Below are positions 1 through 6,686 of a DNA stretch of 22,414 nt, in pieces. Below the pieces are notes generated by a model. That model did not search any database, had not been told where the DNA came from, and was given only the letters and a program-made list of their open reading frames with translations. The stretch is taken from the NCBI RefSeq assembly GCF_946220915.1, contig NZ_CAMIHH010000050.1, positions 1 to 22,414 of the forward strand. The letters are read 5' to 3'. Both the position numbers and the translations under genes were made by a program. The stretch comes from an uncultured Flavobacterium sp. GTDB lineage: Bacteria; Bacteroidota; Bacteroidia; Flavobacteriales; Flavobacteriaceae. Position 1 is the stretch's first letter, and every line of letters starts with the position of its first letter.

Positions 1-1
1 C

Positions 2-166
2 TATAAAACCCCAGCGTATAAAAGAATGGGAGTTGAATTAGAAACATATCAGTCAAATCTTTCAAAGTCAACAATTCCGATATATAATAATGACAATAAG
101 AATGTTGAAAAGAAAAATGATTCTGAAGATATTAAGCAAGAAGACTTACATAAAGTAAAGAAATAG
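2..166 (+). CDS. C-terminal fragment of an unrecognised protein
   Basis: An open frame runs in from the left edge and stops at TAG 164-166, giving about 54 residues. The tail is very hydrophilic, rich in Lys, Asn, Asp and Glu, with a short segment TPAYKRMGVELETYQ before a low-complexity charged end. I do not recognise a family. It has no visible membrane segment or signal. The base composition is clearly more AT-rich than the genes from 721 onward, so it may belong to a different (accessory) block. The start lies outside the window. It could be chance reading through AT-rich DNA, but codon-like use with no interruption over 54 codons favours a real C-terminus. Confidence 0.45.
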   Translation, partial: YKTPAYKRMGVELETYQSNLSKSTIPIYNNDNKNVEKKNDSEDIKQEDLHKVKK

Positions 167-329
167 CTTGTATGTAATTCTCGCCACTTCCAAATAGAGC
201 CGTTACCCTGTCGTAGCCTGCGGAGGGAGATAAAGGCGATAGCGGAACTTGCGTTCAGCAATTGCACTACAATCGGCTGCTCTCGGATAGTTGTCGGTTG
301 ATGGTTTTTAGTTATCGGCTTCAGCTCCC

Positions 330-362
330 AGACCTGCAAGGTTTCCAAAACCTTGTAGGTCT
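330..362. repeat. Palindromic intergenic repeat, copy 1
   Basis: Left arm AGACCTGCAAGGTTT (330-344) and right arm AAACCTTGTAGGTCT (348-362) pair over 15 bp with one G-T wobble and a CCA loop. It is a member of the CCTGCAAGG/CCTTGTAGG palindrome class that I recall as common between flavobacterial genes. A second, related palindrome lies 18 bp downstream. Confidence 0.8.
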
Positions 363-380
363 GTTGAGGTTTCATCCATC

Positions 381-413
381 ACACCTACAAGGTCTCAAAG
401 ACCTTGCAGGAGT
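381..413. repeat. Palindromic intergenic repeat, copy 2
   Basis: Arms ACACCTACAAGGTCT (381-395) and AGACCTTGCAGGAGT (399-413) pair with two imperfect positions. Compared with copy 1, the inner stem changes from GGTTT/AAACC to GGTCT/AGACC. That is a compensated change which keeps pairing, so the fold rather than the primary sequence seems to be kept. Confidence 0.75.
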
Positions 414-456
414 TACAGGATTCCGTTTCAAAATCTTCATCGGGCTGAATTAGAGA

Positions 457-476
457 AATTTCTGTAATTCGTGGCT
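457..476 (+). repeat. Half-copy of the GTAATTCGTGGC repeat
   Basis: The segment around GAAATTTCTGTAATTCGTGG matches the right arm of the inverted repeat at 5463-5485 (GAAATTTGTGTAATTCGTGG) at nearly every base. No inverted partner is seen nearby, so this is a solitary half. Confidence 0.6.
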
Positions 477-566
477 AGCCAAATACCCCGCCCAAAAAGC
501 CATAAAAAAACAAACTGCGGGGCGCAAAATTATCGCGTTTTTAAATCTTCATCAAATCGTCATCCC

Positions 567-585
567 GTGTTAAACCGCTTAACAC
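567..585. promoter_or_regulatory. Perfect palindrome upstream of the TonB receptor
   Basis: GTGTTAA (567-573) and TTAACAC (579-585) are perfect inverted 7-mers around ACCGC, about 135 bp before the receptor start. It could be an operator or a hairpin in the transcript. A loose -7-like box, TAAGCTTTG at 608-616 with one extra spacer base, follows it. Confidence 0.35.
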
Positions 586-630
586 AAGTTTAAGGAATTT
601 GTTAGGCTAAGCTTTGCCTTCGGTTATCAT

Positions 631-672
631 TGGGTAAAGCGGACTTTTTTAACCCATCCTTAACGTGGGTTT
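631..672 (+). promoter_or_regulatory. Competing hairpins in the TonB receptor leader
   Basis: AACCCA at 651-656 can pair with TGGGT at 631-635 upstream or with TGGGTT at 666-671 downstream, but not both. Such mutually exclusive stems are seen in attenuators. There is no recognisable riboswitch core (no cobalamin-box sequence was found), so regulation is only a possibility. Confidence 0.25.
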
Positions 673-720
673 TATGGCAAGGCGCAATATTCGCGGCATC
701 AATTTAAAACACAACTCAGG

Positions 721-3351
721 ATGAAGAATTTTACGTATTCGATTTTTATGGCATTATGCCTGCTTTTTGGCGGGGCGTTAATGGCGCAGGAAACCATTAC
801 CGGTAGGGTAAATGACAATGCCAACATGCCGCTGCCGGCGGCTTCGGTAAAGATCAAAGGTACCAATGTATCGGCTTCTACCGATACTAACGGTGTTTTT
901 ACCCTTACTACAGGGGAAACGTCGGGCAGCCTGGTAGTAGACTATGTTGGCTTTACTACACAAACGTTAAGCTTTACCATTACCCCCGGGACAACGCTGG
1001 ACATGGGTACGATCACGCTGGCCGAAAATGCCGAAGAGCTGGAAGGCGTGGTGATCATCGGTAAGGGAGTGATCGACCTTGAACAGGACAGGCGCACGCC
1101 CGTGGCGGTGAGCAACATATCCCGCAGGGAAATACAGCAAAAATCGGGTAACCAGGAATTTCCTGAAATAATGAAAAATACCCCAGGCATCTATGTGGCC
1201 AGCCAGGCCGGTGGTTTTGGCGACTCTAAAATGTATGTACGCGGTTTTGACCAGACCAACACGGCGTTCCTCCTTAACGGGCAGCCCATTAACGGCATGG
1301 AAGATGGCAATATGTACTGGAGTAACTGGAGCGGCATGACCGATGTGGCCAACTCGGTGCAGGTGCAGCGCGGGCTTGGCTCCTCCAAGCTTGCCATCTC
1401 ATCAGTAGGTGGTACGGTAAACATTGTTACAAAAGCGACCGATATGCGCAAAGGCGGCTTTGCCCAATCCATATTTGGTAACGATAACTACCAGAAAAAT
1501 ACAATAGGCTACAATACCGGTATTATGGACAACGGATTCGGCATGAGCATGATGCTTACCAAATGGAGCGCAGATGGCTACAACCGTGGCACCTATGGCG
1601 AGGGTTATAACTATTTCCTTTCCTTTGGTTACAGGCTAAACGAAAAGCACCTGTTCAACTTCCTGGTATTTGGTGCGCCGCAGCTGCACGACCAAAACTT
1701 TACAAAACAGATTGCCAGCTACCTGCGCTATGGCCGCAAGTACAACAATAATTACGGTTTTCTTGACGGTGATTACCTGAGCGAGCGCCGCAATTACTAC
1801 CACAAGCCTGTGCTTAACCTTAACTGGGACTACAACATCAGCGATAAAATGAACCTTAGTACCGTACTGTATGCCTCTTATGGTCGTGGTGGCGGTACAG
1901 GTAACTTTGGTGCGTCGTCCAACAAAAAATATACGGCAGACGGGCATATCGACTTCACCACGATCCGTAACAATAACATGGCGCTTCCGGGAGGCATTGG
2001 CGAGTTTAGCAACTCGTACCTTATACGTAATTCTGTAAACAACCACGCATGGCATGGTTTGGTAAGCAACTTTAACCACAAGATCAACGATAACTTCAAC
2101 TACAATATCGGCCTCGACCTGCGAACCTACAAGGGTACGCACTACAGGGAGGTTTCGAACTTCATGGGCCTTAGCGGCTATAAGGTGGACGATTTCGTGC
2201 AGCATCCTGACGGATTCATAGTTACCGAGCAGTTTAGCGCCAATCCGTGGAGCGCGTTTACAAACAATCCTTCTGACACGCAAAAGATCGATTATGACTA
2301 CGACGAGCGCATCAACTATGGCGGTATTTTTGGCCAGGCCGAATATGCCACCGATGATTTCTCGGTATTCGTGCAGGGAGCAGTGAGCAACCAGAGCCAC
2401 GTGCGTTGGGATCGCCAGCAGTACACCAGGGCTAACGAAAAGTCGGATAAAGTGAACAATACGGGTTACAACATCAAGGGTGGCGCCAGCTACATTGTTG
2501 CAGAGCAGCACACGGTATTTGCCAATGCGGGCTTCTATTCGAGGCAGCCGTACCACGATAACATTTACCTTAACTTCGGGAACCAGGTAAATCCACTTAC
2601 CGAAAATGAAAAGATTACAGGGATTGAGGCAGGCTACCGTTTCCGCAGCGCTTACTTTGATGCAGACGTGAATGCTTACCGTACAACATGGAAAGACAGG
2701 GTAACTACTACTGTTGATACAGATGACAACAACAACGAGGTATTCCTGAACAACTCAGGTGTAAACCAGTTGCATACCGGTATCGAGATCGAAGCTACGG
2801 CGCGCCCGTTCGACGGATTGAGCCTGCATGGCTTTGGCTCTTTCGGTAACTGGAAATACGACGAAGACGTGTATATGAGGACGTTTGACCAAAACCAAAA
2901 CCTTACAGATCAGCAACAGGTAAACGTAGAAGGCGGAAAAGTAGGCGGCGCGGCACAAACCGTATGGGGGCTTGGCGCAATCTATACCATTGGCAGCGGG
3001 ATAAGCATTGATGCCGACTGGAGGAACTACGACAACCTGTATGCTACCGTAGTGACTAAAGATAACGTTGAGCTGCCTGCCTTTGACCTTGTAGACATCG
3101 GGGCCACATACAGGCTGGACTTTACAAAAACCTCACTACAATTCCGTGTAAACGTAAACAACCTGTTTGGCGAAGTATTCCTTACCGAACTTACATCGGC
3201 CATTAAAACTACTGATGATGTAGACAGTACCGATCCTTTACAGGGAACTTACCAGTCCAATGGCAGGGTATACAAAGGCATTGCCACAGCCAATAACGGT
3301 TTCTTTGGTAACGGAAGGACCTACAACATAAGCATGAGGTTTAATTTTTAA
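721..3351 (+). CDS. TonB-dependent outer-membrane receptor
   Basis: The 876-residue product is an outer-membrane active transporter of the TonB-dependent receptor family, energised by TonB-ExbBD. A signal peptide (about residues 1-22, ending ALMAQ) is followed by a CarboxypepD_reg-like beta-sandwich (about 24-105, ETITGRVNDN start). Next comes a TonB-box-like stretch (EGVVIIGKG), a plug domain (about 120-240, with PGIYV, VRGFDQTNTAFLLNG and SSVGGTVNIVTK) and a 22-strand-type barrel ending in an aromatic residue (SMRFNF). No SusD-like partner follows, so a glycan-uptake SusCD pair is unlikely. The substrate is unknown. A helical-backbone metal receptor two genes downstream hints at a metal chelate or cobalamin, but a terminator separates them. 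The length is normal for the family. Confidence 0.95.
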   Translation: MKNFTYSIFMALCLLFGGALMAQETITGRVNDNANMPLPAASVKIKGTNVSASTDTNGVFTLTTGETSGSLVVDYVGFTTQTLSFTITPGTTLDMGTITLAENAEELEGVVIIGKGVIDLEQDRRTPVAVSNISRREIQQKSGNQEFPEIMKNTPGIYVASQAGGFGDSKMYVRGFDQTNTAFLLNGQPINGMEDGNMYWSNWSGMTDVANSVQVQRGLGSSKLAISSVGGTVNIVTKATDMRKGGFAQSIFGNDNYQKNTIGYNTGIMDNGFGMSMMLTKWSADGYNRGTYGEGYNYFLSFGYRLNEKHLFNFLVFGAPQLHDQNFTKQIASYLRYGRKYNNNYGFLDGDYLSERRNYYHKPVLNLNWDYNISDKMNLSTVLYASYGRGGGTGNFGASSNKKYTADGHIDFTTIRNNNMALPGGIGEFSNSYLIRNSVNNHAWHGLVSNFNHKINDNFNYNIGLDLRTYKGTHYREVSNFMGLSGYKVDDFVQHPDGFIVTEQFSANPWSAFTNNPSDTQKIDYDYDERINYGGIFGQAEYATDDFSVFVQGAVSNQSHVRWDRQQYTRANEKSDKVNNTGYNIKGGASYIVAEQHTVFANAGFYSRQPYHDNIYLNFGNQVNPLTENEKITGIEAGYRFRSAYFDADVNAYRTTWKDRVTTTVDTDDNNNEVFLNNSGVNQLHTGIEIEATARPFDGLSLHGFGSFGNWKYDEDVYMRTFDQNQNLTDQQQVNVEGGKVGGAAQTVWGLGAIYTIGSGISIDADWRNYDNLYATVVTKDNVELPAFDLVDIGATYRLDFTKTSLQFRVNVNNLFGEVFLTELTSAIKTTDDVDSTDPLQGTYQSNGRVYKGIATANNGFFGNGRTYNISMRFNF

Positions 3352-3374
3352 TTAGCCCCGTCCCCCAAAACTGA

Positions 3375-3405
3375 AAAGCCCTGCCCGTGAAGCAGGGCTT
3401 TTTTT
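3375..3405 (+). terminator. Rho-independent terminator after the TonB receptor
   Basis: A perfect 10-bp stem AAAGCCCTGC / GCAGGGCTTT (3375-3384 and 3392-3401) with a 7-nt loop runs into a T-run ending at 3405. It sits 24 bp after the receptor stop and should separate that gene from pyrF. Confidence 0.92.
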
Positions 3406-3553
3406 ATGAGATTTTTAAAGAGTGTGGGCTTTACGCCTTTCAGGATGTTGTCTCTTATACTACCCTCGGTGTCCCCTAAAATCCTACCCGGCATATCTCC
3501 TAAAATCCTCAACATCGTCTTTGAAGTCTGTCCTGTGTGACCGTAAAATTCCT

Positions 3554-3561
3554 TATTTTTG
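3554..3561 (+). promoter_or_regulatory. Bacteroidota -7 promoter box for pyrF
   Basis: TATTTTTG matches the TAnnTTTG consensus of the Bacteroidota housekeeping sigma factor and lies 17 bp before the pyrF ATG. No good -33 TTTG is seen at the usual distance. The box lies inside the longer open frame starting at 3422, which supports the shorter start at 3578. Confidence 0.65.
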
Positions 3562-3577
3562 CACAAACACGACTTCC

Positions 3578-4417
3578 ATGACAACACAGCAGTTACATGC
3601 CGAGATACTCCGAAAAAAATCGTTCCTGTGCATCGGGCTGGATGTGGACCTGGAGAAAATCCCGCCGCACCTCCTCGACACAGAGGACCCGATTTTTGAG
3701 TTCAACAAGGCCATCATAGATGTTACGCACGACCTTGCCGTGGCCTATAAGCCCAACACTGCCTTTTACGAAGCGTATGGCCTTAAAGGCTGGCATTCGT
3801 TGGAAAAAACCATTAGCTACCTCAACCATAAGCACCCGGAGATATTTACCATCGCCGATGCCAAGCGCGGCGACATCGGCAATACATCTGCCATGTATGC
3901 CAAAGCGTTCCTGGAGGATATGGCATTCGACTCCATTACCGTGGCACCCTACATGGGGAAAGACAGCGTGGAGCCGTTCCTTGCGGTTAAGGATAAGTTT
4001 ACGATACTGCTGGCACTGACATCCAACGGCGGCGCGTTCGATTTCCAGACGCAAAAGACCGGCGACGGCGAACTCTATAAAACCGTGCTCAAAACTTCCC
4101 GCAACTGGGAGAACAGTGAGAACCTGATGTATGTGGTAGGCGCGACCAAGGCGGAATATTTTACGGAAGTCCGCAAGATCGTGCCCGACAGCTTCCTGCT
4201 CGTGCCCGGCGTAGGCGCTCAGGGCGGCAGTCTGAAGGAAGTGTGCCGCTACGGAATGAACGACTTTGTAGGCCTGCTGGTAAATTCGTCGCGGGGCATC
4301 ATCTATGCCAGCGGTGGAGAGGACTTCGCTGACAGGGCAAGGGCAGAGGCCTATACCATGCAACAGGAAATGGAAGCGATCATCATCGATTCGCAGCTTT
4401 CCAAAGCGCTTGATTAG
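3578..4417 (+). CDS. pyrF: Orotidine-5'-phosphate decarboxylase (type 2)
   Basis: Cytoplasmic enzyme that decarboxylates OMP to UMP, the last step of de novo pyrimidine synthesis. The 279-residue product is the longer type-2 form of the family. The catalytic Asp-Lys-Asp signature is clear as DAKRGDIGNTS at residues 94-104 (Lys96, Asp99). The N-terminal substrate strand is FLCIGLDVD (16-24), and VAPYMGKDSVEPF and LLVPGVGAQGG follow at the expected barrel positions. I chose ATG 3578 because a -7 promoter box lies just before it and MTTQQLHAEIL matches the usual start of the family; an upstream in-frame ATG at 3422 would add 52 residues of non-family sequence. No other pyr gene is adjacent. Confidence 0.96.
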   Translation: MTTQQLHAEILRKKSFLCIGLDVDLEKIPPHLLDTEDPIFEFNKAIIDVTHDLAVAYKPNTAFYEAYGLKGWHSLEKTISYLNHKHPEIFTIADAKRGDIGNTSAMYAKAFLEDMAFDSITVAPYMGKDSVEPFLAVKDKFTILLALTSNGGAFDFQTQKTGDGELYKTVLKTSRNWENSENLMYVVGATKAEYFTEVRKIVPDSFLLVPGVGAQGGSLKEVCRYGMNDFVGLLVNSSRGIIYASGGEDFADRARAEAYTMQQEMEAIIIDSQLSKALD

Positions 4418-4473
4418 GTTTGCTGTTAAATTTAACCACAGAGGCTTTGGATAGCTTTAAAAGTTTAGTAAAA

Positions 4474-4510
4474 TCACACCGATGAGGAAGCTATGCTTCA
4501 CTATGTGTGA
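4474..4510 (+). other. Imperfect hairpin between pyrF and the metal-receptor gene
   Basis: Outer arms TCACAC (4474-4479) and GTGTGA (4505-4510) and inner arms GAAGC / GCTTC around TAT (4487-4499) form a broken hairpin. There is no T-run, so it is not a standard terminator. Confidence 0.35.
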
Positions 4511-4541
4511 ATATGCTGCCTGAACAATGAGATCTATGTAT

Positions 4542-4562
4542 CTATGTAAAAAAATTACATAG
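4542..4562 (+). other. Perfect 8-bp inverted repeat before the metal-receptor gene
   Basis: CTATGTAA (4542-4549) and TTACATAG (4555-4562) flank five A residues, and the repeat ends 15 bp before the start codon. It could be an operator or a leader hairpin that affects translation of the gene at 4578. Confidence 0.4.
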
Positions 4563-4577
4563 TGATAAAAAATTACA

Positions 4578-5387
4578 ATGAAGACTTACACCGACCAGAC
4601 CGGCCATGCCATAACGCTTCCCGCAACGCCCAAACGCATTGTTTCCCTTGTGCCTTCGCAAACGGAGTTACTGTTCGACCTGGGCTTGGAGGACAGCCTT
4701 GTGGGCATTACCAAGTTCTGCGTACACCCGTACCATTTGAAGTCGACCAAAAAGATCGTGGGGGGCACAAAGAAAGTGCATTACGAGAAGATACGCCTGC
4801 TGCAGCCTGGCATCATCATTGCCAACAAGGAAGAGAATACCGAGGAGATCGTTAATAAGCTTCGGGAAATTGCCCCGGTGTGGACCAGCGACATCATCAC
4901 GATACAGGACAGCCTGGACATGATCACGGAGTTTGGGAAGATATTCGCGGTACGTACCGCCGCCGCGCAATTGCTTGACAGGATCAATTTTGCCATGGCC
5001 GATTTTAAAAATTTCATGGCAGGGAAACAGTGGCTCAAAACGGTATACTTCATCTGGAAGGAGCCGTACATGGTTGCGGGCAGGGAAACGTTCATCAACG
5101 AAATGATGCACCTGAACCATTTTACCAATATTTATGAGGACAGGGAAGGGCGTTACCCAGAGGTTATTGTGCAAAAAATGCGCATACAGGGCGACCCGGA
5201 GTTGCTGCTGCTTTCATCGGAACCTTATCCCTTTAAGGACGAAGATGCCTTTGAATTAGGAAGGCACACGCATCACGCCAAGACAGTTTTTGTGGATGGC
5301 GAGATGTTCTCATGGTACGGCAGCCGGATGGTAAAGGCATTTGCGTATTTTAAGCAATTGCAGGAGAGGATTGAGGAGCCTTCATAA
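4578..5387 (+). CDS. Helical-backbone metal receptor / BtuF-like binding protein without signal peptide
   Basis: The 269-residue product has the fold signature of the ABC-type substrate-binding family for cobalamin and iron-siderophores (BtuF/FepB-like). KRIVSLVPSQTELLFDLGL (about residues 19-37) begins the first Rossmann-like lobe, then LVGITKFCVHP, the long backbone helix (about 110-145), and the second lobe with VYFIWKEPYMVAGRETFINE and LLLLSSEPYPFKDED. Members normally carry a signal peptide or lipobox. This one starts directly with MKTYTDQTGHAITLP, and no upstream in-frame start with a signal was found, so it may stay in the cytoplasm. No permease or ATPase gene is adjacent. Its ligand cannot be told from sequence; cobalamin or a metal chelate is inferred from the family. 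Confidence 0.85.
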   Translation: MKTYTDQTGHAITLPATPKRIVSLVPSQTELLFDLGLEDSLVGITKFCVHPYHLKSTKKIVGGTKKVHYEKIRLLQPGIIIANKEENTEEIVNKLREIAPVWTSDIITIQDSLDMITEFGKIFAVRTAAAQLLDRINFAMADFKNFMAGKQWLKTVYFIWKEPYMVAGRETFINEMMHLNHFTNIYEDREGRYPEVIVQKMRIQGDPELLLLSSEPYPFKDEDAFELGRHTHHAKTVFVDGEMFSWYGSRMVKAFAYFKQLQERIEEPS

Positions 5388-5392
5388 AAAAA

Positions 5393-5490
5393 TTTGCCAC
5401 CAATTACACGATTCACCATTTTTTGATTGTATTTTTTGAATTCAATGCTTTGGAATGCATTAGCGAAATTTGTGTAATTCGTGGCAGAAA
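5393..5490. repeat. Long imperfect inverted repeat between convergent genes
   Basis: The left arm (about 5393-5412, GCCACCAATTACACGATT) and the reverse complement of the right arm (about 5463-5488, GCCACGAATTACACAAATT) match apart from one substitution and one indel region. The middle holds small palindromes such as TTGAATTCAA. It fills the whole gap between two convergent genes and may help end transcription from both sides. It belongs to the same family as the repeats at 457-476 and 5967-6028. Confidence 0.75.
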
Positions 5491-5493
5491 AAA

Positions 5494-5931
5494 TTATTTC
5501 CGCATCTTCCTGAAAAGGAAAATATATTCTTCAGCGGTATCAAAATCCTCATAGCCGATTTTTCCGATAACTTTCCCATACTTATCGAGCGTTACGATAA
5601 AAGGGAAAAAGCCGTCACGGTTATATTTTTCGGTCAGGATCATTTTTGGGTCATTGACATTTACCGGTTCCGGATCGCCTTTTTTCTCCAGGAAATCAGC
5701 ACGCAGCAGCACCCAGTCACTTTGGGCAGCGGCCTTGAATTCGGGAGTCTGCCAAACTTTCTTCTCCAGTTCCATGCACGGCAGGCACCAGTCAGATCCC
5801 GAAAATACCAGCAGTATGTTCTTGTTGAAGCTCATGGCCTTCCGCTTGGCAGTTTCAAGGTCAGTATGCCATTCCTGCGAAAATCCAACAACATTGACCA
5901 TCAGGCACAACAGGATAAAGCTCTTTTTCAC
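5494..5931 (-). CDS. Periplasmic thioredoxin-fold protein, paralogue of the gene at 9377-9823
   Basis: The 145-residue exported thioredoxin-like protein has a signal peptide at residues 1-18 (MKKSFILLCLMVNVVGFS), then QEWHTDLETAKRKA and the redox motif WCLPC with Cys49 and Cys52 after LLVFSGSDW. The cis-Pro region is FFPFIVTLDKYGKVIGKIGY. It likely reduces or oxidises thiols of envelope proteins; the partner is unknown. It is clearly paralogous to the thioredoxin at 9377-9823 over its full length, including the shared EWHT...FSGSDWC block. The start codon is GTG at 5931. A perfect -7 box lies 18-25 bp upstream and a 119-bp gap with an inverted repeat separates it from the operon before it, so it is probably transcribed on its own. 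Confidence 0.88.
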   Translation of the reverse strand: MKKSFILLCLMVNVVGFSQEWHTDLETAKRKAMSFNKNILLVFSGSDWCLPCMELEKKVWQTPEFKAAAQSDWVLLRADFLEKKGDPEPVNVNDPKMILTEKYNRDGFFPFIVTLDKYGKVIGKIGYEDFDTAEEYIFLFRKMRK

Positions 5932-5948
5932 GTCGTCTTATTTTTTTG

Positions 5949-5956
5949 CAAAAGTA
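5949..5956 (-). promoter_or_regulatory. -7 promoter box for the thioredoxin gene
   Basis: On the minus strand the sequence reads TACTTTTG, a perfect TAnnTTTG box, 18 bp before the GTG start. No clear -33 TTTG at standard spacing was found. Confidence 0.6.
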
Positions 5957-5966
5957 ATCAAAAACA

Positions 5967-6028
5967 TAGCCACGAATACACAACCCCTCCCTAATTTTAA
6001 ATGATGGGGATTAGTGTATGCGTGGCTA
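5967..6028. repeat. Inverted repeat with TAGCCACG ends
   Basis: The left arm TAGCCACGAATACACAA (from 5967) and the reverse complement of the right arm TAGCCACGCATACACTAA (ending 6028) differ by one substitution and one indel before a shared CCCC. It lies just after the stop of the lipoprotein gene at 6051 and before the next gene in the same direction, so it may form the 3' end of the long operon. It is related to the GCCACGAATTACAC repeat family at 5393-5490. Confidence 0.75.
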
Positions 6029-6050
6029 AATAAATTTGGCGAATGGGCGG

Positions 6051-6674
6051 TTACTGCTTCTGGAAAAAGTACCTGCGGGTAACTTCCTGGCCGTTTATCA
6101 CTACAGTTTCATCATAGTAAAAGCGCGTACCGTCATTCTCAAAATATATAACGATATCTTTAGCTTCGCCCGCCGATGTAAGGGTGTATGTGCGGCTGTT
6201 TAGCGTGGTCCAGAAACCAACAGTCGCACCTGCACTTGCACAATTGCTGCCGTTTCCGGGATCGTCGTCGCTTTCCTCGTCACTTTCGTTTTCGTCGGTT
6301 TCCGGTGCTTCATCAGCCTCGGGTGTTTCGTCTGCCTCCACCTCGTCATTTTCGGGTTCGTCGCTCTCTTCGTCCGTTTCTTCATCGCTCTCCTCATCCT
6401 CTTCGTCATCGCTGTCAAAAGCATCCCTGCCATGAGGCCTGTCGGCGGTACCGTTAAAAAGCTCGTGCGAAAACTGCTCTTCGCCAAAAATGTAGGTTTC
6501 CATCAGCCCGCATTCGTCTAATGGGGTTTCCGCGCCATCGGTGTGCATGGCGGTAAGTTTCCAGGTACCGATAAGCGGGTCGCCCGACGGAGTGCCGTTC
6601 TCGTCGTCATTACAGGCAAAAAATGCCAGCGATGCCAGTAGCAAAACTAAATAAACAGGTATTCTCTTTTTCAT
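6051..6674 (-). CDS. Lipocalin-like lipoprotein with a long acidic insert
   Basis: The 207-residue lipoprotein has a lipobox Cys at residue 21 (SLAFFAC). It begins with the lipocalin-like motif LIGTWKLTAM (34-43) and DECGLMETYIF, then carries an insert of about 55 residues (84-138) made of roughly 20 Glu and 16 Asp. The beta-rich C-terminal part resumes with SRTYTLTSAGE and ends YYDETVVINGQEVTRRYFF. Cys56 and Cys145 flank the insert and could form a disulfide. The acidic insert could bind divalent cations; this is inference. It is the last gene of the thioredoxin-ApbE-DUF4266-DUF3570 set, 12 bp after the DUF3570 stop, so it is probably co-transcribed. Its exact family role is unknown. Confidence 0.75.
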   Translation of the reverse strand: MKKRIPVYLVLLLASLAFFACNDDENGTPSGDPLIGTWKLTAMHTDGAETPLDECGLMETYIFGEEQFSHELFNGTADRPHGRDAFDSDDEEDEESDEETDEESDEPENDEVEADETPEADEAPETDENESDEESDDDPGNGSNCASAGATVGFWTTLNSRTYTLTSAGEAKDIVIYFENDGTRFYYDETVVINGQEVTRRYFFQKQ

Positions 6675-6686
6675 GATATAATTGGT

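Larger units (their letters stand above)
167..720. other. 554-bp gene-free region with repeats and possible leader of the TonB receptor
   Basis: No convincing gene is present; the short frames on both strands run through palindromic repeats. The region holds two related palindromes (330-362 and 381-413), a half-copy of the GTAATTCGTGGC repeat (about 457-476), a minus-strand -7-like box (525-532), a perfect 7-bp-arm palindrome (567-585) and a set of competing TGGGT/AACCCA hairpins (631-672) before the receptor start. The stretch 200-250 is more GC-rich and resembles intergenic filler; I cannot assign it. Confidence 0.6.

Noticed and set aside
49..375. Minus-strand frame of 108 codons in the left region
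   Set aside because: It runs through a palindromic repeat, overlaps the AT-rich fragment on the other strand and shows no domain or signal.
330..413. CRISPR array
   Set aside because: Only two palindromic units exist, with different sequences and no spacers of even length; no cas genes are in the window.
262..453. Plus-strand frame of 63 codons over the palindromes
   Set aside because: It is made largely of the two repeat copies, so the reading is a by-product of the repeats.
180..720. Cobalamin or other known riboswitch before the TonB receptor
   Set aside because: No known conserved riboswitch core was recognised; only generic hairpins are present.
1636..2556. Long minus-strand frame inside the TonB receptor
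   Set aside because: It is a mirror frame of a strong receptor gene with plug and barrel motifs and has no domain of its own.
3348..3587. Minus-strand 79-codon frame between the TonB receptor and pyrF
   Set aside because: It covers the receptor's terminator and the pyrF promoter and start. The repeated LRILGD/GRILGD text comes from a short direct repeat (CCTAAAATCCT at 3477 and 3499), not a known domain.
5470..5994. Plus-strand 174-codon frame
   Set aside because: It is antisense to the well-supported thioredoxin gene with its WCLPC motif and shows no family features.
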